Shown: piece after piece, positions 1 through 6,247 of the stretch | Layout: each line of letters starts with the position of its first letter | How positions within the stretch are numbered: position 1 is the first letter of the stretch | Notes under the pieces: generated by a model | Seen by the model: the letters and a program-made list of their open reading frames with translations, nothing else | Told to the model about the DNA's origin: nothing | Database searches by the model: none | Translations under genes and position numbers: made by a program | NCBI GenBank assembly: GCA_007378985.1 | Contig: VMHB01000008.1 | Coordinates: 1,420 to 8,603, forward strand | Reading direction: 5' to 3' | Length of the DNA stretch: 7,184 nucleotides | Origin: Parcubacteria group bacterium Greene0714_7 | GTDB lineage: Bacteria; Patescibacteria; Paceibacteria; UBA9973; UBA2103

Positions 1-312
1 GAAAAATGGCTTGAGAACAACGATAAGTATTGTTGCAAGCTACTCTCGCTCAAGAAAGGATATCAATGCAGTCTCCACAAGCACAAAGTTAAAGATGAGA
101 TGTTTTTTATCATGCAGGGGCATGTGCGTCTTGAAGTTGGAAAGAAGGTACTGCACATGTTGCCGGGAAGTTTTGTGCGCATTACATCGGGTGTTCTGCA
201 CCGATTTCGCGGCATTGAAGACTCGATTATTATCGAAGTGAGTACCCACCACGAAGACAGCGACTCGTATCGCGTGGAAGAGAGCAGGAAGGTGGAGGGT
301 GTGCCCGTGTGA
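1..312 (+). CDS. Cupin-fold protein, 5'-truncated by window edge
   Basis: The frame is open from base 1 to a TGA at 310-312, giving 103 visible residues without the true start. The sequence shows a cupin metal-site pattern. Motif 1 is H26-K-H28 followed by E33 and G40 (LHKHKVKDE, then FFIMQG). Motif 2 is PGSFVRITSGVLHRF, with the second-half His. The C-terminal stretch with THHEDSDSYRVEES resembles small cupins related to D-lyxose isomerase and mannose-6-phosphate isomerase (recalled family likeness, not searched). It is therefore probably a cytoplasmic metal-binding protein acting on a sugar or sugar phosphate, but the substrate cannot be read from the sequence. A new promoter begins 18 bases after the stop, so this is the last gene of its operon. 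That also supports TGA being a normal stop here. An internal ATG at 100 would remove motif 1 and is unlikely to be the start. Confidence 0.75.
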   Translation, partial: EKWLENNDKYCCKLLSLKKGYQCSLHKHKVKDEMFFIMQGHVRLEVGKKVLHMLPGSFVRITSGVLHRFRGIEDSIIIEVSTHHEDSDSYRVEESRKVEGVPV

Positions 313-330
313 TTTCAGGTTTGCAAAAAT

Positions 331-359
331 TTGACAAGTAAATTTTCTTGTGATATACT
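331..359 (+). promoter_or_regulatory. Sigma-70-type promoter of the 415 gene
   Basis: A perfect -35 box TTGACA (331-336) and a -10 box TATACT (354-359) are separated by 17 bases. Transcription would start near 366, giving a leader of about 49 bases before the ATG at 415. A purine-rich ribosome binding site (GAAAGGA, 401-407) lies 7 bases before the start codon. Confidence 0.8.
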
Positions 360-414
360 CGCGCAAGTAGTTTGTTCCAGATTCTCGGAAACATTCTAAA
401 GAAAGGAAAAAACG

Positions 415-1146
415 ATGAATATGATCATCGGCGCAGATGCGGCCAAATTGGCTGGTTTGCAAATTGACCTGCTGCAGAAAGTGCGACAGGGTCATGTTAC
501 GCTTGGACAGCTGGAGTGGTTCACTGGTTTGAGTAAAGAGGAGCGCAACAATCTTTTTTTGAGTTCTAGATCCTCGCTTCTCGAATTTGTCTCAACGGTT
601 GTTGTGCCGGCAAACACCTGCAAGTTTGTCGCCCGTGAGGGATTGGTTTGTGACGTGAGTGTCGCCGCCGCGGTCAAGATTCGTTACCTCAGCGAGAATT
701 TCATCGAGTGGTTTCTCGGTGGCAGGGGCAAAATCGAAGCCCCAATGACTGAGCAAGTGCTTCGATATGCCAAGTTGCGAAAGCCGTCATTTGATGGTGC
801 AATCATTGCTGAGCTCGGTGGTGAGGCGAAGGCCGAAACCGCTCTGAGAGAGATGTTCTTTCTTATGAAAAAGCAAGGACATGGCCAGCCTGGTGTTCTT
901 CTGAACAATGCCTATGCCAATATTTTTTATGTCCGTGATATTGCTGGTGCGCTCCGGACGGTCCGCGCGTACTGGTACGGCGGTGGCTGGAGCGTGCACG
1001 CGTACTCTGTTGGGTCTCCGAACAGGTGGGACGATGGCCCGCCAGGTGTTCTCTCGCAATTCTGTCCTTGGCTCCTCTGCCACTGCAGTGGTGAGTTGAT
1101 CCTTTGGCAGTTGGACACTTTGACCCTCGGTTTGCACGATGTGTAG
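415..1146 (+). CDS. Hypothetical CPR protein, probable 3' frameshift near 1039
   Basis: An open frame of 243 codons starts at the ATG at 415, behind a good ribosome binding site and promoter. No enzyme motif is recognised. Residues 168-208 (ANIFYVRDIAGALRTVRAYW, then GGGWSV and NRWDDG) look like the C-terminal module of a hypothetical protein family that I recall from CPR genomes, often ending in VFSRNS. In this frame the tail after WDDG is Cys/Trp/Leu-rich and unlike that. One base later, the alternative frame reads RQVFSRNSVLGSSATAVVS and stops at 1097-1099. The annotated frame instead runs into the stem-loop terminator at 1121-1164, stopping inside its loop. Both facts suggest one extra C in the CCC at 1038-1040, so the original product was about 227 residues ending at 1099. 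The function is unknown, and no signal peptide or clear membrane helix is seen. Confidence 0.7.
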   Translation: MNMIIGADAAKLAGLQIDLLQKVRQGHVTLGQLEWFTGLSKEERNNLFLSSRSSLLEFVSTVVVPANTCKFVAREGLVCDVSVAAAVKIRYLSENFIEWFLGGRGKIEAPMTEQVLRYAKLRKPSFDGAIIAELGGEAKAETALREMFFLMKKQGHGQPGVLLNNAYANIFYVRDIAGALRTVRAYWYGGGWSVHAYSVGSPNRWDDGPPGVLSQFCPWLLCHCSGELILWQLDTLTLGLHDV

Positions 1147-1164
1147 ATCGAGGGTCATTTTTTT
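1121..1164 (+). terminator. Rho-independent terminator of the 415 gene
   Basis: A 9-bp perfect stem TGACCCTCG (1121-1129) / CGAGGGTCA (1149-1157) is followed by seven T residues (1158-1164). It overlaps the last nine codons of the open frame that ends at 1146. It lies 21 bases beyond the alternative-frame stop at 1099, which is a more natural spacing. Confidence 0.85.
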
Positions 1165-1390
1165 ACTCAAACTTGTTCTGCTATACTGTTTGTGAAATCA
1201 TGCGATACGCGGCGGTCACGACTCTCGCGTGTAGCTGCACTATGGATAAATCCCTCCCGGCCTCCCTTTGAAATCTCCCTCATTCCCTCTTTGATAAAGA
1301 GGGAGGTTCCTGGGAGGAGTTGCGTTTGGCTTCCCCCTTTATGAAAGGGGGAATAAGGGGGATTTTTCGAAGGCGTGGTGGGTTACTCTC
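1165..1390. other. Intergenic stretch without a convincing gene
   Basis: No credible reading frame covers this stretch. A lone -10-like TATACT (1182-1187) lacks a good -35 at the right distance. A short inverted repeat, ACGCG/CGCGT, lies near 1206-1230. The second half (1247-1365) is taken up by a palindromic repeat listed separately. Confidence 0.5.
1247..1365. repeat. Palindromic CCCTC/GAGGG intergenic repeat, MITE-like
   Basis: Two tandem palindromic modules are visible. In the first, CCCTCTTT (1285-1292) pairs with AAAGAGGG (1296-1303), with outer arms CTCCC (1275-1279) and GGGAG (1312-1316). In the second, CCCCCTTT (1333-1340) pairs with AAAGGGGG (1344-1351), then AATAAGGGGGATTTTT follows. 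The AAATCCCTCCC at 1248-1258 looks like a further left arm facing the GGGGGATTTTT at 1356-1366. The layout resembles short dispersed palindromic repeats common in environmental bacterial genomes. Mobility is inferred and no target duplication is evident. Confidence 0.55.
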
Positions 1391-1708
1391 GTGGCAAGAG
1401 CTTATGTAGATTCCATTGACATTGTCACGTCTGTGGTGGCATTGTTCACTGTGGTATGTCCATTGTATCTTTTCGAAATCATTCGGGGGTTTTATATGAG
1501 AGATGTGACTATTCGCCTTAGTATCCTGCTTTGTGGTTCTTTGTTATTTTTCTACTTTTTAAGAACTGTTTCGCTCTCGATTGCATCGAGCATTGTGCTC
1601 GCGCTCTTTTTTATTGGCATTGTCGTCTATTGTGATCCAGATTTATTACTGATGTTGCAAGAGTATCGAAAGTTGAAGTATGTGTCAGAAAAATCGATTG
1701 AAGAATGA
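1391..1708 (+). CDS. Small integral membrane protein, three helices
   Basis: This 105-residue protein has three hydrophobic segments, at about residues 9-30, 42-60 and 61-81, then a charged cytoplasmic-looking tail (LQEYRKLKYVSEKSIEE). No family is recognised. The start is a GTG at 1391 with no obvious Shine-Dalgarno, so the N-terminus is uncertain. The next in-frame ATG (residue 36, at 1496) would cut off the first helix, so GTG is preferred. The stop is TGA. The gene lies 48 bases before the next gene's start, with no terminator between them, so they are probably co-transcribed. Short tail-charged membrane proteins of this type, paired with a secreted protein, could act at the cell envelope, but that is a guess. 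Confidence 0.55.
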   Translation: MARAYVDSIDIVTSVVALFTVVCPLYLFEIIRGFYMRDVTIRLSILLCGSLLFFYFLRTVSLSIASSIVLALFFIGIVVYCDPDLLLMLQEYRKLKYVSEKSIEE

Positions 1709-1743
1709 TTCTTTGTTCGTTTAGTCCATCGCGGTGAAAATAT

Positions 1744-1749
1744 GAGGAG
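1744..1749 (+). promoter_or_regulatory. Ribosome binding site that fixes the start at 1757
   Basis: GAGGAG (1744-1749) lies 7 bases before the ATG at 1757. The upstream in-frame ATG at 1742 overlaps this site and has no site of its own, so 1757 is the better start. Confidence 0.7.
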
Positions 1750-1756
1750 AAAATAT

Positions 1757-2125
1757 ATGTTAAAGAGAGTATTCTTCGTACTTGTGACTCTGTGTTGTTT
1801 TGGGATAGGAGTCTCTGTAGCTACAGAGACTCAAGCCGTAAAGCATGGCTACAAAATTCTTATCCAAGGGACACGGCAGGATGGAGATGCGATAGCGAAA
1901 GAGTATAGCTTCTCTTATACGTTTCATACTCGCTCGAATGAATTCGTGTGCGGTCCGGACTACATACTTGTTTACGATGTCTATGATGCAAGTATGTTTC
2001 TTGCCGAGCGCATGAAAATTACAGTTCGGTCCGAATTTGACAGGTTTGGTATAAAGATAGGGGGAGTTAAGATATATAACGATGCTGGCACCAGGTGTCA
2101 AAAGGGCACCCTCATCGTTAGGTAG
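1757..2125 (+). CDS. Small secreted hypothetical protein
   Basis: Starting at 1757 the product has 122 residues. An in-frame ATG at 1742 would add MRRKY but overlaps the Shine-Dalgarno. The N-terminus MLKRVFFVLVTLCCFGIGVS is a classic Sec signal: basic, then a hydrophobic core, then a small-residue cleavage zone around VSVATETQA. The mature part is about 95 residues and looks beta-rich, with alternating aromatic and polar residues (KEYSFSYTFHTRSNEFVCG, then DYILVYDVYD). Two cysteines remain in the mature part, in FVCGPD and TRCQKG, and could form a disulfide outside the membrane. No family is recognised. It follows the membrane protein gene in the same direction and is closed by a strong terminator, so the two form a likely two-gene unit. 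Confidence 0.65.
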   Translation: MLKRVFFVLVTLCCFGIGVSVATETQAVKHGYKILIQGTRQDGDAIAKEYSFSYTFHTRSNEFVCGPDYILVYDVYDASMFLAERMKITVRSEFDRFGIKIGGVKIYNDAGTRCQKGTLIVR

Positions 2126-2132
2126 TTCAAGT

Positions 2133-2170
2133 TCCGGCGCTCAAAAAAGGGCGCCGGAGTTATTTTTATT
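2133..2170 (+). terminator. Rho-independent terminator after the secreted protein gene
   Basis: An 8-bp GC-rich perfect stem TCCGGCGC (2133-2140) / GCGCCGGA (2151-2158) with an A-rich loop is followed by a T-rich tail (2160-2170). Confidence 0.85.
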
Positions 2171-2337
2171 GGCGTGCAATACCTGATGGTGTGCGTACTC
2201 GCACAGACGGGGATGCACATAAAAGTTGTATCGGCGGCGGCCGATTCCTATTCCAGCAAAAAAGCCATGGTTTGCTCCGCGAATACCCTGTGGTGTCTGT
2301 AAGGAAACCCACAGGGATCGACGGAGCAGACTTTTTT
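2171..2337 (+). ncRNA. Structured non-coding stretch, possible small RNA
   Basis: No believable gene is seen here. Several foldable elements occur: GTGCG/CGCAC with a 4-base loop (2190-2203), flanking GTGCA/TGCAC arms (2174-2178 and 2214-2218), AGCAAA (2255-2260) facing TTTGCT (2271-2276), and the large terminator-like hairpin at 2273-2337. AGCAAA/TTTGCT competes with the base of that hairpin. No promoter was found in front of it. It may be a small RNA, or a remnant, or simply a terminator region. It does not match tRNA, SRP RNA or RNase P that I can recognise. Confidence 0.25.
2273..2337 (+). terminator. Two-tier terminator-like hairpin before the rRNA promoter
   Basis: An outer stem TGCTCCG (2273-2279) / CGGAGCA (2322-2328) and an inner stem CCCTGTGG (2286-2293) / CCACAGGG (2309-2316) are followed by six T residues (2332-2337). 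It sits just before the rRNA promoter and would insulate it from upstream transcription. Confidence 0.65.
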
Positions 2338-2347
2338 ATCAGAAAAC

Positions 2348-2375
2348 TTGACCTTTTGCGTGCTATCCCTATAAT
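2348..2375 (+). promoter_or_regulatory. Promoter of the 16S rRNA gene
   Basis: TTGACC (2348-2353) and a perfect TATAAT (2370-2375) are 16 bases apart. Transcription would start near 2382, about 197 bases before the mature 16S 5' end. This is the only good promoter pair before the rRNA. A TTGACA at 2419-2424 has no matching -10. Confidence 0.8.
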
Positions 2376-2381
2376 ACCTAG

Positions 2382-2578
2382 TACCTTCTTATGTGTAGAA
2401 GAAGGGCTGTTTGGTACTTTGACAATGAGCCGAAAATTTATGAGAACGGCGCAAGGCGCAGTTTTTGTGGATTTTCAAAAATAGCATTATTAATTCAAAT
2501 TTATGCAAGTTCTAGTGATCTAGACCTAATTATTGCAAAAGAGAAAATTTACTATCTTTCCTTTTGTTTCGTTCAGAA
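2382..2578 (+). other. 16S rRNA leader
   Basis: The stretch between the promoter and the mature 16S is AT-rich and non-coding. It opens with a hairpin, CCTTCTT (2384-2390) / AAGAAGG (2399-2405). Next come a small GCGC-AAG-GCGC hairpin near 2450-2460 and a CTAG-TGAT-CTAG hairpin near 2511-2522. The processing stem that would pair with sequence after the 16S 3' end cannot be judged, because that end is outside the window. Confidence 0.5.
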
Positions 2579-2676
2579 ATTTTTTAGAGTTTGATCCTAG
2601 CTCAGGATGAACGCTGGCGACGTGGATAAGGCATGCAATGGCCATTTTATGCACAGAGTCTTCGATATCTTTTATC

Positions 2677-2703
2677 GAAGTGAGTGGTAAAAGTGGTGCT
2701 GGG
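2677..2703 (+). repeat. 27-base repeat, copy in V1
   Basis: This copy matches 23 of 27 positions at 5996-6022 in V7. In both places it follows the 3' arm of a CTTC/GAAG hairpin and ends in TGCTGGG. Confidence 0.6.
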
Positions 2704-2786
2704 CATGGCGAACGAGGCAGTAATACGCAGGAACTCACCCCAAAGTCGGGCATAACCCATCGAAAGATGGGATAATTCCCGATGGT

Positions 2787-3006
2787 CCCAGCTCTAATTT
2801 TGCACTTCTAGTAAATATATAAAAATAAAAAAATCCTAGCCTGTATGGACTGCGGAATGTATGAAAAATACGCAGTTCGCCCCGCATATATTTTTTTCGT
2901 TCCAACTCGTTGGACGTTAAAATATATCGTGGCTCCATTCGGCTAGGATTGAGAGTATTATAGCAAATTTATATTTTTTGTCAAGGAGTTCAAAATTAGG
3001 GCTGGG
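2787..3006 (+). other. Structured V2 insertion in 16S (helix 10 region)
   Basis: A long stem is formed by 2787-2802 with 2991-3006 (16 bp, one G-U), continued by ACTTCT (2804-2809) with AGGAGT (2984-2989). Inside are AT-rich arms and a second stem, AATCCTAGCC (2832-2841) / GGCTAGGATT (2941-2950). This encloses two hairpins: ACTGCG/CGCAGT (2849-2876), and ATATATTTT (2886-2894) / AAAATATAT (2919-2927), the latter capped by TCCAA/TTGGA. The result is a rod ending in a three-way junction. No group I or II core motif and no gene is present. It is either an expansion segment kept in the rRNA or an intervening sequence cut out by RNase III. Confidence 0.7.
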
Positions 3007-3136
3007 TAAAGATTTATCGCTTTGGGAGAGGCCTGTGAAGTATCAGCTAGTTGGTAGGGTAATGGCCTACCAAGGCTATGACGCTTAGGGGAGCTGAGAG
3101 GCTGACCCCCGCCGATGGAATTGCGATACGGTCCAT

Positions 3137-3167
<31 letters not shown>

Positions 3168-3251
3168 CCGCAATGGACGAAAGTCTGACGGCTTTTGTGA
3201 GGGATGAAGTTTATTGACAGTACCTCAAGAATAAGGGGCTCCTAACTCTGT

Positions 3252-4185
3252 ACACGTGCGCAGATGGCTCTGCGCGCAAGGAGCAAAATCGAACGTTTCT
3301 TGAAAGAGAAATTGTTCGTACCGCAGTGCAGCTTTCTCGAGTGATCGAGAATGAAAAACTTGGCTATATGCTGGAACTCTCTTATGGGCTGCGTTTCGAT
3401 TTCGATCGAAATCCAAAAGAGACAATCAGCAGGGAAGTCGGGTATACTTAAAATTATGTTATGTAATCTCACTGAACAGCAACGAGATGTCCTCGTTGGT
3501 CTTATGCTCGGAGACGGGTCTCTTGAGTATAATGGTTATCGGGGAACTCGATTGCAAGTCAAACAATCAGAGGCGAAGAAGGAGTATGTGTTCTGGCTCT
3601 ATGGTCAGTTTATGCACATAACGAAAACACCTCCACAGCAAAGAATGGATACACGACAATGGTACTTCGGGACACGTTTTTACACGGACCTTGAAGACAT
3701 GTGACACCTCTTTTATAGAGGAAGAACAAAGATTGTTCCGTTGCATATCGATTCATTGTTTGACTCACCTATCACACTTGCGGTGTGGTTTATGGATGAT
3801 GGAAGGCTAGACTATAGGGCCAAATCCCATTATGCATACCACATCAGCACTGATTCTTTTACGGAATTAGAAGTGAAGCGACTGGAGAGATTGCTTTTAA
3901 GGAGATTCGGCATAGCGGCAAAAACATACATGTCGCTTTGTCGAGGAAAACGATATCCGAAGCTCTATATTGGAAAGGAAGGTCGCGATGCTTTTTGCAC
4001 GACGATCGCTCCCTACATTTTACATTGCTTCGAATATAAAACACCTCCGCAACAGATGTATACCGTGACCCCTCAGAGACTACACGCCGAGCGCCAACCT
4101 TTCGTTTCAGAAAGTGTTGGATGATGATATAGTCCGATCCTCATCGTGAGATGAGCGACATACTCCGCGTATGTCATGTACATTG
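3252..4185 (+). mobile_element. Group I intron 1 after U516, with endonuclease gene in P6
   Basis: The 5' site is fixed by P1: exon TCTGT (3247-3251) pairs with intron GCAGA (3260-3264), with the conserved U-G at the cut. The intron ends at G4185, the expected terminal G, and the exon resumes with GCCAGCAGGAGCGG, that is G517. Core motifs are AGCAGGGAAGTC (3429-3440), the P7 5' strand in CAGAGACTAC (4074-4083), and the P7 3' strand in GATATAGTCC (4126-4135). P8 is CCAAC...GTTGG (4094-4120). P9-type hairpins are CTCATC-GTGA-GATGAG (4140-4155) and GACATAC/GTATGTC (4157-4175). GGGTATAC (3440-3447) and GTATACC (4058-4064) pair as P6 and bracket the endonuclease gene. The intron is 934 bases. P10 pairing looks weak (2 bp). 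Confidence 0.9.
3456..4124 (+). pseudogene. LAGLIDADG homing endonuclease broken by an in-frame TGA
   Basis: This would be a two-motif LAGLIDADG DNA endonuclease that spreads intron 1 by cutting intronless 16S alleles. From the ATG at 3456 the frame reads MLCNLTEQQRDVLVGLMLGDGSLE, holding motif 1 (LVGLMLGDGSL, acidic catalytic D). It continues to TDLEDM and then meets a TGA at 3702-3704. The same frame goes straight on (HLFYRGRTKIVPLHI) to motif 2 (LAVWFMDDGRLD, about 3777) and ends at TGA 4122-4124, about 222 residues in all. The break is thus a single nonsense codon, possibly CGA to TGA, not a frameshift. An ATG at 3741 could restart the second half alone, but that lacks motif 1 and should not cut DNA. 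The 3' end overlaps the P7/P8 core. Reading UGA as Gly is disfavoured because other genes here stop at TGA. Confidence 0.8.
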
Positions 4186-4462
4186 GCCAGCAGGAGCGGT
4201 AATACAGAGGCCCCAAGCGTTATCCGGAATTATTGGGCGTAAAGGGTGTGTAGGTGGTCGTGTTAGTCTTTTGTTAAAGCCCCGGGCTTAACCCGGGATC
4301 TGCAAAGGAAACGGCACGACTAGAGGATGTGAAGGGTGTACAGAACTCATGGTGTAGGGGTGAAATCCGTTGATATCATGGGGAATACCAAAAGCGAAGG
4401 CAGTACACTGGTGCATTCCTGACACTGAGACACGAAAGCGTGGGCAGGGAATGGGATTAGAT
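4186..4462 (+). rRNA. rrs: 16S rRNA exon 2 (positions 517-793)
   Basis: The exon starts with GCCAGCAGGAGCGGTAATAC (530-loop region) and includes TATTGGGCGTAAAGGGTGTG, GGTGAAATCCGTTGATATCA and the 790-loop start GGGATTAGAT. Its length of 277 bases equals E. coli 517-793 exactly, which supports both ends. The wording around CAAGCGTTATCCGGAATTAT and AAAAGCGAAGGCAGTACACT is Parcubacteria-like. Confidence 0.92.
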
Positions 4463-5563
4463 AAATCCCAATTGTAGTAATTGTAAAAATTACAAGCAAT
4501 GAATGGTGTCCTCTGTATCGGTGACGATACGGTGAGCATCCAGCTGTATCGGAGAAACCCTGAAGCATTATGCGTTTTACTGGCGCGCTTCAGACAACCC
4601 CGAGGGAAGCTCATAGCAAATTGTTATAGAGCCCCGTAGAGACTATGAAGTTGAAATTAAGATAGTTGGCGCATTTCTGTCGCAGTGTATACCTAAAAAT
4701 TATGCAACGTGATGTAAAAAAATATGTGCCTTTGTCGAATCGAGCGCGAAGCATTATTCTCGGAACAATTCTGGGAGATGGTTCGCTCAAGATACAAACT
4801 AAGTATGCGAATGCGAATATACAAATTCGTCATTCAGAAAAGCAGAAAGAATATCTTTTATGGAAAGCGCAAGAGCTTTCCGAGATAGCAGGAGAGAAAA
4901 GTGTATGTGTGCAAAAGGCTGATGGCCATAGCAAACTTCGGAAGTGGCGATTTAGCAGTAGGAGGATGGTAGCGCTTACTGAACTACATCACCTGACATA
5001 CAAACACAACAAGCTGCGCATTAGGCGCACGTGGCTAAATCAAATGACCCCATTGTCACTTGCCGTATGGTGGTGCGATGATGGTTCGCTTATTGGCTAT
5101 GGAGGCAGAAAAGGAGTGTTTTGTACTGATGGTTTCGATAAAGCATCGGTCAAGATACTTGCTCGCTATCTTGGAGTTGTATGGAATGTTCGCGCAATTG
5201 TTGCCCCGGTGGGCCGCAAGCGTGACGGGAAGCAGGAACAATACTGGCGATTATGGATAAGATCCCAGGAGGAATTGAAAAAATTTCTCCGTACTATCTT
5301 GCCCTATATACCAGTGCAGAGCATGCTTCAAAAGACCATTCTCCTCTATAAAGATTCTCAACTTCAACAACGCTGGATATCTGAAGTGATTCAACTCGGC
5401 CACTTTTCACATTCTGCTGTTATTGCGGAATATGAAAAGAAGCGGGCACGATGGAATTGCTATAGATAAAGATATAGTCCGGACTCCGCGGTGACGCGGA
5501 GAGTGAGGCAGAAATGTCCTCATCAGTTTTGTCGGTATAACCGACAAACGAGTAACAAATTCA
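4463..5563 (+). mobile_element. Group I intron 2 near U793, endonuclease gene in P8
   Basis: Core motifs are clear. There is CTGTATCGG before P4 (about 4542). CCGAGGGAAGCTCA lies at 4600-4613. AGCCCCGTAGAGACTA (4630-4645) is the P7 5' side and GATATAGTCC (5471-5480) the P7 3' side. P3 can form from CAGCT with AGTTG. A GTGA-capped hairpin CTCCGCG/CGCGGAG (5484-5501) is P9. The endonuclease gene sits between the P3 3' strand and the P7 3' strand, that is in P8. The core wording is shared with intron 4, so these two are close relatives. The ends are inferred from rRNA continuity only. The intron lacks a visible U-G P1 and does not end in G. GGGATT/AATCCC (4453-4468) pairs across the 5' junction instead. 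Boundaries may be off by a base or more. Confidence 0.85.
4702..5469 (+). CDS. LAGLIDADG homing endonuclease, intron 2 (intact)
   Basis: This is a double-motif LAGLIDADG endonuclease of about 255 residues, the expected size for a single-chain enzyme. Motif 1 is SIILGTILGDGSL (about residues 17-29) and motif 2 is LSLAVWWCDDGSLI (about 119-132). Each carries the acidic residue (GDG, DDG) that binds the catalytic metal ion. Such enzymes cut an intronless 16S allele at the insertion site so that repair copies the intron in. Some also help splicing as maturases. The ATG at 4702 is chosen because it follows a CCTAAAAATT stretch like that before the intron 1 gene, while an upstream TTG at 4666 would add 12 residues from the intron core. 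The frame is free of stops, unlike intron 1's gene. The stop TAA (5467-5469) touches the P7 3' strand, so gene and ribozyme overlap. Confidence 0.9.
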   Translation: MQRDVKKYVPLSNRARSIILGTILGDGSLKIQTKYANANIQIRHSEKQKEYLLWKAQELSEIAGEKSVCVQKADGHSKLRKWRFSSRRMVALTELHHLTYKHNKLRIRRTWLNQMTPLSLAVWWCDDGSLIGYGGRKGVFCTDGFDKASVKILARYLGVVWNVRAIVAPVGRKRDGKQEQYWRLWIRSQEELKKFLRTILPYIPVQSMLQKTILLYKDSQLQQRWISEVIQLGHFSHSAVIAEYEKKRARWNCYR

Positions 5564-5659
5564 ACCCCAGTACTCCACGCCCTAAACTATGTTCTCTAGC
5601 TTTTTGGAGTATCGACCCTCCGAGAGGCGAAGCTAACGCGTTAAGAGAACCGCCTGGGT

Positions 5660-5691
<32 letters not shown>

Positions 5692-5916
5692 AGACGGGGA
5701 CTTGCAGCGGTGGATCATGTGGTTTAATTCGATGATAAGCGAAGAACCTTACCAGGGTTTGAAACCTAACTGAAATCTTCGGGAAACCGGAGACCTCTCA
5801 CAAGGACAGTTAGGCAGGTGATGCATGGCCGTCGTCAGCTCGTGGCTTGAGTTGTTCTCTTAAGTGAGGAAACGAGCGCAACCCTCGTTGCCTGTTATAT
5901 GTGTCAGGCGAGACTG

Positions 5917-6022
5917 CCCAGCCGTAGTTTTGCGAATTAGTTCATTTGAGAACTTATGTTCGCAGACGCACAATATTCTTCAAAATAATTTTTTTGAAGT
6001 GAGTGGCAAAACTACTGCTGGG
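5917..6022 (+). other. Expanded V7 helix in 16S
   Basis: A 17-base arm, 5917-5933, pairs with 6006-6022 (16 bp with one C-U mismatch). It encloses a hairpin GCGAA/TTCGC (5932-5963, inner AGTTC/GAACT) and a hairpin CTTCAAAA/TTTTGAAG (5978-5999). GCGAA/TTCGC overlaps the tip of the long stem by two bases, so only one of the two fully forms there. It is rRNA expansion, not an intron, because no intron core is present. Confidence 0.65.
5996..6022 (+). repeat. 27-base repeat, copy in V7
   Basis: This is the second copy of the element at 2677-2703 (23 of 27 identical). Here it forms most of the 3' arm of the V7 stem. Confidence 0.6.
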
Positions 6023-6247
6023 AGGAAGGTGAGGATGACGCCAGGTCAGCATGTCCCTCTGATATCCTGGGCTACACACGTGATACAATGGCTGCTACAA
6101 CGGGTCGCGACGGGGTAACCCTGAGCCAATCCTTATAAAAGCAGCCCTAGTTCAGATTGAGGTCTGCAATTCGACCTCATGAAGCTGGAATCGCTAGTAA
6201 TCGTGGGTCAGCACACCACGGTGAATACGTTCTCAAGTCTTGTACTC

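Noticed and set aside
40..495. Minus-strand 151-codon frame opposite the cupin gene
   Set aside because: The plus-strand frame has clear cupin motifs, and this frame also crosses a perfect promoter. The codons look like the antisense of a real gene.
2419..2424. TTGACA as a second rRNA promoter
   Set aside because: No -10 box lies at 16-18 bases downstream.
2191..2484. 97-codon plus-strand frame
   Set aside because: It runs through a terminator hairpin and the rRNA promoter and has no ribosome binding site.
3702..3704. UGA read as glycine (Gracilibacteria or SR1 code)
   Set aside because: TGA ends the cupin gene just before a promoter and also ends the membrane protein gene; a nonsense mutation is the simpler reading.
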